From: Bradyrhizobium sp. 141
GTDB taxonomy: Bacteria; Pseudomonadota; Alphaproteobacteria; Rhizobiales; Xanthobacteraceae
DNA: 64,000 bases
Direction of reading: 5' to 3'
Assembly: GCF_023074055.1 (NCBI RefSeq)
Contig: NZ_JADPKR010000103.1
Location: 248,001-312,000 of the forward strand
A program made the translations under genes and the position numbers. Numbering within the stretch: position 1 is the first letter of the stretch; every line of letters starts with the position of its first letter. The notes under the pieces were generated by a model. That model had not been told where the DNA came from. It was given only the letters and a program-made list of their open reading frames with translations, and did no database searches. Shown one piece after another: positions 16,494 through 25,427 of the stretch.

Positions 16494-17109
16494 CCAAAAC
16501 TATCCCACACACGTTTCCTCACTCGGCTTCTGACCGCGCTTGGCGCTGTGACACGGCAATGGCAGCGTAGCGGGCCGAGATTTCACGATCGCACGGCGCC
16601 GTCCCACGAGACATTACGGTTCCATGGGCAGGCGCCACTGCTGGCCGCTGTGCAAAAGGCCTTCCGAGACCGAAAAAGATCTGATTCGCGGCGAAAAAGC
16701 CGCCAGGGACCCAGTCCAGCCAGGAACCTCTCGTCGCGGGCCACAGTTAACCACTCTGGCCCGCCGGTTGCATCTGCATACCCCTAATCGGTCCGGCGGG
16801 TTGGCTTTGGCCCAAGCTTTGGTGTAAAGCTGCGCGGAGTGTGGCTTTTTGTAAGCCTTGCGTGGGCACCGATTGCCCACGACAAGCGCTTCAAACTGCT
16901 GATGAATTGGCTGGGACGGACGAAGCCGATCTAAGTGACAGGGATCACAGAGACTGAACCGGAGCGTGCTTAAGCTTACCTAAGCTTGAAGACGGGGCCT
17001 TGCCCCATGCAGGTGGCTCCGACGGTTTGAGGACTCGCGCTGCGCCGATATTGTGCAAACCCATCGCGCACCGGAACGACCTTCCGGCGCTGACAAATTG
17101 GAAATCGCC
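16494..17109. other. 616-base gap between xseB and dxs, no convincing gene
   Basis: Short open frames here lack family sequence and start signals. A hairpin CGTGGGCA-N5-TGCCCACG lies at 16861-16881, and a TAAGCTTACC/TAAGCTTGA direct repeat near 16975-16990. In Escherichia coli ispA lies between xseB and dxs; no trace of it is visible here. The dxs leader is within this stretch, but I see no TPP-riboswitch motif. Confidence 0.6.
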
Positions 17110-19038
17110 GTGAACGCATACAGTAAAACGCCGCTTCTCGACACCATCCGGACGCCGGACGACCTGCGCAAGCTCAAGATCGAGCAGGTTCGCCAGGTTG
17201 CCGATGAGCTGCGGCAGGAGACCATCGATGCCGTCTCGGTCACCGGCGGTCACTTCGGCGCGGGTCTCGGCGTGGTCGAGCTCACCACCGCGATCCATTA
17301 CGTCTTCGACACGCCGCGCGACCGGCTGATCTGGGACGTCGGCCATCAGGCCTATCCGCATAAGATCCTCACCGGCCGGCGCGACCGCATTCGCACGCTG
17401 CGCACCGGCGGCGGCCTGTCCGGCTTCACCAAGCGCAGCGAGAGCGACTACGATCCGTTCGGCGCGGCGCATTCCTCGACCTCGATCTCCGCCGGCCTCG
17501 GCATGGCGGTGGCGCGCGACCTCTCCGGCGGCAAGAACAACGTGATCGCCGTCATCGGTGATGGCGCGATGTCGGCCGGCATGGCCTATGAGGCCATGAA
17601 CAACGCGGGTGCGATGAACTCGCGCCTGATCGTCATCCTCAACGACAACGACATGTCGATTGCGCCGCCGGTCGGCGCCATGAGCGCCTATCTGTCGCGT
17701 CTCTACTCCGGCAAGACCTATCGCACGCTGCGCGATGCGGCCAAGCAGATCAACAAGCGCCTGCCCAAGATCATCGCCAACCGCGCCAACCGCGTCGAGG
17801 AATATTCCCGCGGCTTCATGATGGACGGCGGCACGCTGTTCGAGGAGCTCGGCTTCTACTATGTCGGCCCGATCGACGGCCACAATCTCGACCATCTGCT
17901 GCCCGTGCTGAAGAACGTCCGCGACATGGAGACCGGCCCGATCCTGGTCCACGTCGTGACGCAGAAGGGCAAGGGCTACGGCCCGGCCGAAGCGTCCGCC
18001 GACAAGTACCATGCGGTCGTCAAGTTCGACGTCGCGACCGGCACGCAAGCCAAGGCCAAGCCGAATGCGCCGGCCTACCAGAACGTATTCGGCCAGAGCC
18101 TCGTCAAGGAAGCCGAGAAGGACGACAAGATCGTCGCCATCACCGCGGCGATGCCGTCCGGCACCGGCGTCGATATCTTCAACAAGGCCTTCCCCGACCG
18201 CACCTTCGACGTCGGCATCGCCGAGCAGCATGCGGTGACCTTTGCCGCCGGTCTTGCGAGCGAAGGCTACAAGCCGTTCTGCGCGATCTACTCGACCTTC
18301 CTGCAGCGCGGCTACGACCAGATCGTGCACGACGTCGCGATCCAGAACCTGCCCGTCCGCTTCGCCATCGACCGCGCCGGCCTCGTCGGCGCCGACGGCG
18401 CGACCCATGCCGGCTCGTTCGACAATGCCTATCTCGGCTGTCTGCCGAACATGGTGATCATGGCGGCGGCCGATGAGGCCGAGCTCGTGCACATGGTGGC
18501 GACCCAGGTCGCGATCGACGACCGTCCGAGCTCGCTGCGCTATCCGCGCGGCGAAGGTCGCGGCATCGAGATGCCGGAGGTCGGCATTCCGCTCGAGGTC
18601 GGCAAGGGCCGCATGATCCGCCAGGGCAGCAAGATCGCCCTGCTCTCCTTCGGCACGCGCCTCGCCGAATGCGAGAAGGCGGCCGACGAGCTCGCGGCCC
18701 ATGGCCTGTCGACCACGATTGCGGACGCGCGCTTCATGAAGCCGCTCGACACCGAGCTGGTGCTCAAGCTTGCCCGCGACCACGAGATCCTGATTACGAT
18801 CGAGGAAGGTTCGGTCGGCGGCTTCGGCTCGCATGTCGCGCAGTACCTGACCGATCAGGGCGTGCTCGACACCGGCATGGTCAAGTTCCGCTCGATGGTG
18901 CTGCCGGACGTGTTCCAGGACCACGACACGCCGGCCGCGATGTATGGCCGCGCCGGTCTCGACGCCAAGGGCATCGTCGCGAAGGTGTTCGAGGCGCTCG
19001 GCAAGGACGTCAAGGCCGAGACGGTCAAGCTGGCCTGA
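17110..19038 (+). CDS. dxs: 1-deoxy-D-xylulose-5-phosphate synthase, 642 aa
   Basis: Thiamine-diphosphate enzyme that condenses pyruvate with glyceraldehyde 3-phosphate, the first step of the MEP isoprenoid pathway. GTG 17110 (MNAYSKTPLLDTIRTPDDLRKL) gives the standard length. Motifs: VTGGHFGAGLGVVELT, the HSSTSISAGLGMA loop, the ThDP motif GDGAMSAGMAYEAMNNAG...NDNDMSI, and the transketolase central domain with EQHAVTFAAGLASEG and the catalytic Glu there. It is followed by an intergenic repeat, then tlyA. Confidence 0.97.
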   Translation: MNAYSKTPLLDTIRTPDDLRKLKIEQVRQVADELRQETIDAVSVTGGHFGAGLGVVELTTAIHYVFDTPRDRLIWDVGHQAYPHKILTGRRDRIRTLRTGGGLSGFTKRSESDYDPFGAAHSSTSISAGLGMAVARDLSGGKNNVIAVIGDGAMSAGMAYEAMNNAGAMNSRLIVILNDNDMSIAPPVGAMSAYLSRLYSGKTYRTLRDAAKQINKRLPKIIANRANRVEEYSRGFMMDGGTLFEELGFYYVGPIDGHNLDHLLPVLKNVRDMETGPILVHVVTQKGKGYGPAEASADKYHAVVKFDVATGTQAKAKPNAPAYQNVFGQSLVKEAEKDDKIVAITAAMPSGTGVDIFNKAFPDRTFDVGIAEQHAVTFAAGLASEGYKPFCAIYSTFLQRGYDQIVHDVAIQNLPVRFAIDRAGLVGADGATHAGSFDNAYLGCLPNMVIMAAADEAELVHMVATQVAIDDRPSSLRYPRGEGRGIEMPEVGIPLEVGKGRMIRQGSKIALLSFGTRLAECEKAADELAAHGLSTTIADARFMKPLDTELVLKLARDHEILITIEEGSVGGFGSHVAQYLTDQGVLDTGMVKFRSMVLPDVFQDHDTPAAMYGRAGLDAKGIVAKVFEALGKDVKAETVKLA

Positions 19039-19048
19039 TTGGTTTCGC

Positions 19049-19236
19049 CTCTCCCGCCTGCTTGCGGGAGAGCGTAGGCCGCCGCCGGCGGCCGTCCTCT
19101 AGGAACGCCGGGGCGATGCCCCGGCTATCGCGCAGCGTCGGGTGAGGGCTTTCTCCTCTTGAGGGTCCTTGCTTGCGGCGGCACCCTCTCCCCGGCCTTC
19201 CCCCCGCAGGCGGGGGAAGCGGCAGAGTTGGCGCTG
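19049..19236. repeat. Palindromic intergenic element between dxs and tlyA
   Basis: Composite of several dyads: CTCTCCCGCCTGCTTGCGGGAGAG at the left edge (hairpin arms CTCTCCCGC/GCGGGAGAG), GCCGCCGCCGGCGGC, GCCGGGGC-GATG-CCCCGGC, and CTTCCCCCGCAGGCGGGGGAAG-like arms on the right. It resembles the dispersed CTCTCCCGC/GCGGGAGAG family of Bradyrhizobium and may also stop dxs transcripts. Confidence 0.6.
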
Positions 19237-19436
19237 CGGCTCGCATCTCATCCAAATTTTCGTATTCGCTTCATAAAATGTCGGCCGCGTCAGCCGTTTC
19301 ATGGACCGTACCTCCGAGGACAGACGGCAGGTCGACACGCAGGGCCTGACGGTCGAGGCTTGCGTCCGGATGGCGGCAGCGCGATTGATCGCTACATAAG
19401 CCCATCAATCGTCCCGAAGAAGCGTCCCAAGAGAGC

Positions 19437-20174
19437 GTGATGTCCCCTGCCCGCAAGCGCGCAGATGTATTGCTGGTCGAGCGCGGCCTGTTCGAGAGCC
19501 GGGCGCGGGCGCGCGCGGCGATCGAGGCTGGCCTCGTCACGGCCGACGACAAGCCGGTCGCCAAACCGTCGGAGACGATTGCCGAGGATGCGGTGATCCA
19601 GGCCGAGCCCGCGCACCCCTACGTCTCCCGTGGCGGCGTCAAGCTCGCCGGCGCGCTGGAACGCTACCCGATCGAAATCGAGGATCATGTCTGCCTCGAC
19701 GTCGGCGCGTCGACCGGCGGCTTCACCGAGGTGCTGCTGGCGAACGGCGCGAGCCTGGTGTTCGCAATCGATGTCGGCACCAGCCAACTGCATCCCTCGC
19801 TGCGGGATCATCCCAAGATCGTGTCGATGGAGGAGACCGACATCCGGTCCTACGAAGGCAAGCGGCTTCCGGCGCGGCCCGATGTCGTCGTCATCGACGT
19901 CAGCTTCATCTCGCTCAAGACGGTGCTGCCGGTGGCGCTTTCCCTCGCCGCCGCGCCGATGAGCCTGCTGGCGCTGATCAAGCCGCAGTTCGAGGCTGAT
20001 CGGAAGCACAACAAGAAGGGCATCGTCCGCGACGCCGCCGTGCACAAGGAGATCTGCGACGACATCGCCGCCTTTGCCGCTTCGCTCGGCTGCACCGACA
20101 TCGAGATATTTCCCTCTTCGATTGCGGGCGGCGACGGCAATATCGAATTCTTCCTGGGTGCGCGCCGTGGTTGA
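19437..20174 (+). CDS. tlyA: TlyA family rRNA (cytidine-2'-O)-methyltransferase, 245 aa
   Basis: Methylates ribose 2'-OH of cytidines in 16S and/or 23S rRNA. N-terminal S4 RNA-binding domain (RADVLLVERGLFESRARARAAIEAGLV in segments, residues 6-60) is followed by a FtsJ-like Rossmann methyltransferase: SRGGVKLAGAL, SAM motif CLDVGASTGGFTEVLL, VVVIDVSFISLK and LIKPQFEADRK. Start is GTG 19437 or ATG 19440. It overlaps the next RNA methyltransferase gene by 8 bases, indicating translational coupling of two rRNA modification genes. Confidence 0.93.
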   Translation: MMSPARKRADVLLVERGLFESRARARAAIEAGLVTADDKPVAKPSETIAEDAVIQAEPAHPYVSRGGVKLAGALERYPIEIEDHVCLDVGASTGGFTEVLLANGASLVFAIDVGTSQLHPSLRDHPKIVSMEETDIRSYEGKRLPARPDVVVIDVSFISLKTVLPVALSLAAAPMSLLALIKPQFEADRKHNKKGIVRDAAVHKEICDDIAAFAASLGCTDIEIFPSSIAGGDGNIEFFLGARRG

Positions 20175-21414
20175 ACGTCTGACGATCGATCATGTTGGCC
20201 ATCGCGGCGACGGCGTCTCGATGGCGACGGGCGAAGCGATCTATGTGCCCTACACGCTTGGCGGCGAGACCGTCGAGGTCGATCACGTCGCGGGCCACCA
20301 TCCAGACCGCCGCAAACTGCTCGCAGTGGATTTGGCAAGCTCCGAGCGCGTCCAGCCGTTCTGTCCGCATTTCGGCGTCTGCGGCGGCTGCGCCATCCAG
20401 CACTGGGCGGCCGATCCCTATCACGCCTGGAAGCGCGGCATCGTGGTCGAAACGCTGGCGCAGGCCGGCATCGATTGCGCGGTGGCGCCGCTGGTCGATG
20501 CTCACGGCGCCGGGCGCAGGCGCATCACCCTGCACGGCCGCTTTGGCACGCATGACATCCTCAAGGTCGGTTTCTCCGCGACGAGCTCGCACGACGTCAT
20601 TCCAATTGATCGCTGCCCCATTCTCGATCCCACGCTCGACGGCGCGCTCGATGCCGCCTGGGCGCTCGCCGAGCCGCTGACATCCAGGATGCCGGTGACC
20701 AAGCCGCTCGACATCCAGGTCACCGCCACAACCAACGGGCTCGACGTCGATGTGCGCGGCTCCGGCCCGCTGCCGACGGCGCTCGTCACGGCACTCTCGC
20801 GCGTCGCCGAACTGCACCGCCTGGCGCGGCTGACGCGGCATGGCGAGCTGGTGTTGCAACGCTTGCCGCCAACGGTGACGATGGGCCGCGCGGAGGTGAC
20901 GCTGCCGCCGGGCTCGTTCCTGCAGGCAACTGTGGCGGGCGAAGAGACGCTCGCCGCGCTCGTCGCGGAACGCATCGGCAAGGCCAAGGAAGTTCTCGAC
21001 CTTTTCTGCGGCGTCGGCCCGTTCGCTCTGCGGCTCGCAGAGAAGGCCCGCGTCACCGCCTATGACAACGACGCCGGTGCGATTGCGGCCCTCGTGAAAG
21101 CCGCGCGCACCCCGGGCCTGAAGCCGATCAAAGCCGAGCCGCGCGATCTGTTTCGCCGCCCTTTGGTGCCGCCGGAGCTGCGCGATTTCGATGCCGTGGT
21201 GTTCGACCCGCCGCGCCAGGGCGCGCAGGCGCAGGCGTTGAAGCTCGCCGCGAGCAAGGTGCCAGTGGTGATCGCGGTGTCCTGCAACGTCGCGACATTT
21301 GCCCGCGACGCCCGACTGCTGATCGACGGCGGCTATCGATTGGAGGCGGTGGTGCCTGTCGACCAGTTCCGCCACACGCCGCATGTGGAGCTGGTGGCGC
21401 GGTTCAGCCGCTGA
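20167..21414 (+). CDS. Class I SAM-dependent RNA (uracil-C5)-methyltransferase, TrmA/RumA type, 415 aa
   Basis: Probable m5U methyltransferase of rRNA or tRNA. GTG 20167 (VVERLTIDHVGHRGDG) starts within tlyA; GTG 20158 is the alternative. A short TRAM-like N-terminal region is followed by the Fe-S type cysteine motif CPHFGVCGGCAIQHW, the SAM motif VLDLFCGVGPFALRLAE, the FDPPRQGAQAQ loop and the catalytic cysteine in VIAVSCNVATFARD. The [4Fe-4S] motif points to the RlmD/RumA-like branch. Target base is inferred from family only. Confidence 0.92.
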   Translation: MVERLTIDHVGHRGDGVSMATGEAIYVPYTLGGETVEVDHVAGHHPDRRKLLAVDLASSERVQPFCPHFGVCGGCAIQHWAADPYHAWKRGIVVETLAQAGIDCAVAPLVDAHGAGRRRITLHGRFGTHDILKVGFSATSSHDVIPIDRCPILDPTLDGALDAAWALAEPLTSRMPVTKPLDIQVTATTNGLDVDVRGSGPLPTALVTALSRVAELHRLARLTRHGELVLQRLPPTVTMGRAEVTLPPGSFLQATVAGEETLAALVAERIGKAKEVLDLFCGVGPFALRLAEKARVTAYDNDAGAIAALVKAARTPGLKPIKAEPRDLFRRPLVPPELRDFDAVVFDPPRQGAQAQALKLAASKVPVVIAVSCNVATFARDARLLIDGGYRLEAVVPVDQFRHTPHVELVARFSR

Positions 21415-21424
21415 CGCCGGATCG

Positions 21425-22276
21425 CTACGCCGACGGCTCGAATTGCGGCTGCCATCGCAGCAGGTAGGACTGCAGCGAGCGCACCGCGATCGCGAGCAGG
21501 ATACCGACGAACATCATGACGAAGATGGCGACCATCATCTCGCTGGCATTGGCCCGCGCCTCGGCTTCGATGATGAGCTTGCCGAGGCCGCGCTCGGCGC
21601 CGATGAACTCGCCGACGATGACGCCGATCAGCGCAAAAGACACGGCCGGCAAGAGCGAAGCGAACACCCAGGCAAGCGCGGACGGGATCACGACGGTACG
21701 CAGCACGGTGAATTCGCTGGCGCCGAGCAGACGGGCGGCGGCGATCTGGTCGCGGTCGACCGCACGCGTTCCCTCGAAGGTGTTGAAGAACACCACGAAG
21801 AAGACGACGAGCCAGGCCGTGGCGATCTTGGAGAGATCGCCGAGGCCGAAGATCAGGATGACGAGCGGCACCAGCGCAATGCGCGGTATCGAGTTGAGCG
21901 CCACGATATAGGGTCCGAACACGCGGGCAAGGAAGTCCGAACGGCCGAGAATCAGGCCAGCCGCGATCCCGCTCGCCGACCCGAACAGAAAACCCCACCA
22001 GGTGTTCTTCAGCGTGACGAGCGTGGCAAGCCACAGATTGTTGTCGTTGCCCTTGAGACAGGCGGCAAAGCCGCCGGCGTCAGCGAAGCAACCAAGCCGC
22101 AAGAAACTCTGCCAGATCAGCGACGGTTTGGCGACGAAATAGGGATCTAGGATCTTCGGTACGTAGGCCTTCGGCAGCAGCGCCTTGCTCCATTCGAAGC
22201 CCCACTGCCAGACGACGAGAACGGCTGCAAGAATGGCCAGTTGCCAGAACAGGATGGCGGTGCGGCTGTTGGACAT
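21425..22276 (-). CDS. ABC transporter permease (SsuC/TauC/NrtB type), 283 aa
   Basis: Membrane subunit of an importer. First helix at LFWQLAILAAVLVVWQWGF, a periplasmic loop with two Cys (RLGCFADAGGFAACLKGN), then five helices. The EAA loop that contacts the ATPase is VDRDQIAAARLLGASEFTVLRTVVIPSALAW near residues 175-205. It is the last gene of a five-gene operon with the ATPase 2 bases upstream. The loop with paired cysteines between helices 1 and 2 is longer than usual. Confidence 0.92.
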   Translation of the reverse strand: MSNSRTAILFWQLAILAAVLVVWQWGFEWSKALLPKAYVPKILDPYFVAKPSLIWQSFLRLGCFADAGGFAACLKGNDNNLWLATLVTLKNTWWGFLFGSASGIAAGLILGRSDFLARVFGPYIVALNSIPRIALVPLVILIFGLGDLSKIATAWLVVFFVVFFNTFEGTRAVDRDQIAAARLLGASEFTVLRTVVIPSALAWVFASLLPAVSFALIGVIVGEFIGAERGLGKLIIEAEARANASEMMVAIFVMMFVGILLAIAVRSLQSYLLRWQPQFEPSA

Positions 22277-22278
22277 GG

Positions 22279-23127
22279 TCAGTCGGCCCTGGTGCGGCGG
22301 AACTCTTCGCCGAGGGAATGCCAGATGTGCGAATAGAGGCGGCCGAATTCGGCGGTCTCGCGTACGGAAACGGGGTCACGCGGACGCGGGATGGCGACGT
22401 CGAAGTCTTCCTTGAGACGCCCGGGCCGCGCCGAGAGCAGGATGATGCGGCTCGCCAGTGTCAAGGCTTCGCCGAGATCGTGCGTCACGAACAGCACGGT
22501 CTGCCGCTCGCGCTCCCAGATCTCCAGCAGCGTCTTGTGCATCTCCAGCTTGGTGTGGGTGTCGAGCGCGCCGAACGGCTCATCCATCAGCAGGATCTCG
22601 GGCTCGAGGATCAGCGTGCGCATCAAGGCGACGCGCTGGCGCATGCCACCGGACAGCATGCGCGGAAAGCTCTGCGCAAAGCCCGAGAGCCCGGCCTTAT
22701 CGACGGCCGAAGCGACGCGCCCTGCGCGTTCGGTCTTCGGCAGTCCCGCGATCTCCAGCCCATAGCCGATGTTCTGCTCCACGGTTCGCCAGGGAAACAG
22801 CGTATCGCGCTGGAAGACATAACCGACCCTGGGGTTGACCTTGCCGGTCTCGACCGTGTCCTCGTCGATCAGGATGCGTCCTCCCGAGCGCGGCAACAGC
22901 CCCGCGACCATGTTGAGAATGGTGCTCTTGCCGCAGCCGGATGGACCGAGCAGCGCAACGAACTCGCCCTGCTTGACCTCGAAGGAGACGTCATCCACTG
23001 CCACGAACTCGCGGCCGGACGCGTTGAAGCGCTTGGCAAGACCCTGCACGGCAATGCGGATGCGCGCTGCCGCTGCTTGATCCTCGCCGCGCGCGAGCGC
23101 AAGGCCCTGGCCTGGCGCGGCGATCAT
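22279..23127 (-). CDS. ABC transporter ATP-binding protein (SsuB/TauB/NrtD type), 282 aa
   Basis: ATPase of the importer. Walker A GPSGCGKST, Q-loop VFQRDTLFPW, signature LSGGMRQRVALMRTL, Walker B ILLMDEPFGALD and the H-loop VTHDLGEAL are all intact. About 25 residues precede the ABC domain. Its ATG overlaps the TGA of the substrate-binding-protein gene (ATGA, 23124-23127), so the two are translationally coupled. Confidence 0.95.
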   Translation of the reverse strand: MIAAPGQGLALARGEDQAAAARIRIAVQGLAKRFNASGREFVAVDDVSFEVKQGEFVALLGPSGCGKSTILNMVAGLLPRSGGRILIDEDTVETGKVNPRVGYVFQRDTLFPWRTVEQNIGYGLEIAGLPKTERAGRVASAVDKAGLSGFAQSFPRMLSGGMRQRVALMRTLILEPEILLMDEPFGALDTHTKLEMHKTLLEIWERERQTVLFVTHDLGEALTLASRIILLSARPGRLKEDFDVAIPRPRDPVSVRETAEFGRLYSHIWHSLGEEFRRTRAD

Positions 23128-24170
23128 TTGTATTTCGCCCTGGCGGCCTGGAGGAAGCTCATGTCGACGACATCCTCGTATCTGGTCTCGGGAATATCCG
23201 TGCCCTTGCGGTACCAGGGCTTGGCGCCGCGTTCGAACGCGGGCTTGTCGATGACACCGTCATAGGCCCAGGTCGACTTGTCGAAGCCGAGTTCGGCACT
23301 GACCGCGTCGGGATCGATGCCCGAGAAATATTTCGGCGTGACCAGCGCCTGCACCTCCGCCAGCGGCGTTGCCTTCACGAAGGCCATCGCGCGGTAGATC
23401 GCGTTGACATAGGCCTGCACCATCGCCTTGTCCTGCTCGACCGTGTCCTGGAGCGTGTAGATCACCAGCACGGGCAGCGTCCCGCCGAAATCCTTCTCGA
23501 AGACGCCGGGTTTTGAGGTGTCATAGATCGTCCTGCCAAAGCCCTTCTTCTCGACCTCGACGATCCAGCTCGGCGGCGCCATGATGGCGTCGAACTGCTT
23601 GGTCTGGAGCGAAGGGAACATCGTGTTGGGCCCGCCGCCCGCGACCCAGTTCACCTTGCTGCCCAGCCCACGCGTTTCGAACACATAAGTGCCGAACACC
23701 CAGGTGCCGGACCCGATCGCGGTCGCGGCAACGATCGGCTTGGCACCGTCCGCGCGCTTGTACTCCGCAAGCTTCTCGACCGAATTGATGCCGCTGTCGT
23801 AGAGGTCCTGCCGGACCATGATATTGGCGTAGGAGCACACCATCTCGGTCGCGAGCAGGATCTTGCAGGGCTTGCCGCGCGCACCGAGCTGGAGCGGATG
23901 GCTGGCATCACCATGGGCGAACTGCGCCTGCCCTCCCGCCAGCGTCTGGCGACCGAATGTGCCGGCATTGCCGGTGACGAGCTTGGAATCGAGTCCTTCG
24001 TCCTTGAAGTACCCTTTCAGCTCCGCGATCATGCCGATGGCGTAGACCGGCGATACCGGACCGAAGGCGAGCGAGACCTGCTTGGCCTCGGCGCGCAGCT
24101 GCCCCGGCAGCAGCGTTGCGCCGGCCCATGCGGAGCCCGCGATCAGCGTCTGGCGCCTGGTAATGCTCAT
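23124..24170 (-). CDS. ABC transporter substrate-binding protein (NMT1/THI5-like), 348 aa
   Basis: Periplasmic ligand-binding protein. A Tat-type leader is visible (MSITRRQTLIAGSAWAGATLL). The mature protein shows the NMT1-like pattern: PVYAIGMIAELKGYFKDEGLDSKLVTGNAGTFGRQTLAGGQAQFA, in segments, with the ligand lobe later. Such proteins bind sulfonates, aromatic acids, pyrimidine precursors or small carboxylates; which one is not readable. Neighbouring CoA-transferase and lyase genes favour a carboxylate. Confidence 0.9.
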   Translation of the reverse strand: MSITRRQTLIAGSAWAGATLLPGQLRAEAKQVSLAFGPVSPVYAIGMIAELKGYFKDEGLDSKLVTGNAGTFGRQTLAGGQAQFAHGDASHPLQLGARGKPCKILLATEMVCSYANIMVRQDLYDSGINSVEKLAEYKRADGAKPIVAATAIGSGTWVFGTYVFETRGLGSKVNWVAGGGPNTMFPSLQTKQFDAIMAPPSWIVEVEKKGFGRTIYDTSKPGVFEKDFGGTLPVLVIYTLQDTVEQDKAMVQAYVNAIYRAMAFVKATPLAEVQALVTPKYFSGIDPDAVSAELGFDKSTWAYDGVIDKPAFERGAKPWYRKGTDIPETRYEDVVDMSFLQAARAKYK

Positions 24171-24212
24171 GTGTTCCTCCTCCCTTGGTTCTTGTTCGCT
24201 AGCGCCGATCGA

Positions 24213-25427
24213 TCAGGACGGCGCGAGCTTGATCGTCCCAGCTTGTCGCAGCGCTTCGATCTCATTCGGCGACATGCCGATCTCGCTCAGGATCTCGCCG
24301 CTGTGCTCGCCGATCCCGGGGGGATCGTAGCGATTGGGCAGGCGCCTTCCGTCCATGGAAATCGGCAACAGCGGCGTCTTGGCCTGGCCGCCGTCCGGAA
24401 GCCGAATATCGGTCAGGCCCCCCGACTGGTTGAGATGCGGATCATCGAAGAGATCGCCGGGCTTGTTCACAGGCGCATAGGGCAGATCGAGCTGCTCGAG
24501 ACGCGCGGCAAGATCGGCTTTGTCCCATTGCCTGAAGATGTTCGCGATCTCGGGGATCAGCCAGCTGCGATGATCGACGCGGTCGTTGCTCGTCGCAAAG
24601 CGCGGATCGACGAGCCAGGCTTCGCGATCGAAGGCACGACAGAACGCCTCCCATTGCTCTTCGCCGACGATGGTGACGAACAGCTTCGAGCCGTCTTTTG
24701 TGTCGAAGAGATCGTAGACCGGCCACGGGCTGTCCTTGATCGAATACGGGATCGACGGCTGGCCGCTGACCACCTCGCACATCATGGCCTGCGCCATCAG
24801 GAACACGTTGTTCTCGTACAGCGCACTCTGGATGTAGCGCCCCCTGCCGGTCCGCTGCCGCTCGGCGAGCGCCGCCTGGATCGCGATCACGCCGAACATA
24901 CCGCCCATGACGTCGTTGACAGAGGCCCCGGCACGCATGGGACGGTCGGGCAAGCCGGTCATGTAAGCAAGGCCACCCATCATCTGCACGACCTCGTCGA
25001 GCGCGAGGCGGTTTTCGTAGGGCCCGGGCAGATAGCCCTTGAGCGAGCAATAGACCAGGCGTGGTGCGAAGGCGGCGACGCTCTCGTAGTCGAGACCGAT
25101 CCGCTTCAGCAGGCCCGGCCGGAAGTTCTCGATCAGGACGTCGCTGTTCTCGATCAGCCGCCGCGCGATGGTCTGGCCTTCCGCGGTCGACGTATCCAGC
25201 GCGATGCTGCGCTTGTTGCGGCTGTAGGTGGCGAAGAAGCCGGCGGCGGGCCCCTTGAAATAACGGGTGCGGTCGCCCTTGGGCGGCTCGACCTTGATCA
25301 CGTCGGCGCCGAGATCGGCGAGGATCAAGCCGCAGCTCGGCCCCATCACCATCTGGCTGAACTCGATGACACGAACGCCGGCGAGCGGACGAAGCTCCGA
25401 GGCCGTCTCGCGCTCTGCCGCCGTCAT
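24213..25427 (-). CDS. CaiB/BaiF family CoA-transferase, 404 aa
   Basis: Activates a carboxylic acid as its CoA thioester. ATG 25427 follows GGAGGG and overlaps the TGA of the upstream lyase gene (ATGA). Features: GVRVIEFSQMVMGPSCGLILADLGADVIKVEPP in segments, FATYSRNKRSIALD, the probable nucleophile in ASVNDVMGGMFG, and RQRTGRGRYIQSAL. Coupling to an HMGL-type lyase suggests the pair activates then cleaves a branched hydroxy-dicarboxylic acid. The donor (perhaps succinyl-CoA) is inferred. Confidence 0.93.
   Translation of the reverse strand: MTAAERETASELRPLAGVRVIEFSQMVMGPSCGLILADLGADVIKVEPPKGDRTRYFKGPAAGFFATYSRNKRSIALDTSTAEGQTIARRLIENSDVLIENFRPGLLKRIGLDYESVAAFAPRLVYCSLKGYLPGPYENRLALDEVVQMMGGLAYMTGLPDRPMRAGASVNDVMGGMFGVIAIQAALAERQRTGRGRYIQSALYENNVFLMAQAMMCEVVSGQPSIPYSIKDSPWPVYDLFDTKDGSKLFVTIVGEEQWEAFCRAFDREAWLVDPRFATSNDRVDHRSWLIPEIANIFRQWDKADLAARLEQLDLPYAPVNKPGDLFDDPHLNQSGGLTDIRLPDGGQAKTPLLPISMDGRRLPNRYDPPGIGEHSGEILSEIGMSPNEIEALRQAGTIKLAPS

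Noticed and set aside
16624..16827. Small plus-strand frame in the xseB-dxs gap (and 16614-16880 on the minus strand)
   Set aside because: No Shine-Dalgarno, no family sequence, overlapping frames on both strands; treated as noncoding.
16900..17109. TPP riboswitch upstream of dxs
   Set aside because: A CTGAGA-like word occurs in GAGACTGAAC but there is no ACCCGATC/GAACCTGAT partner.
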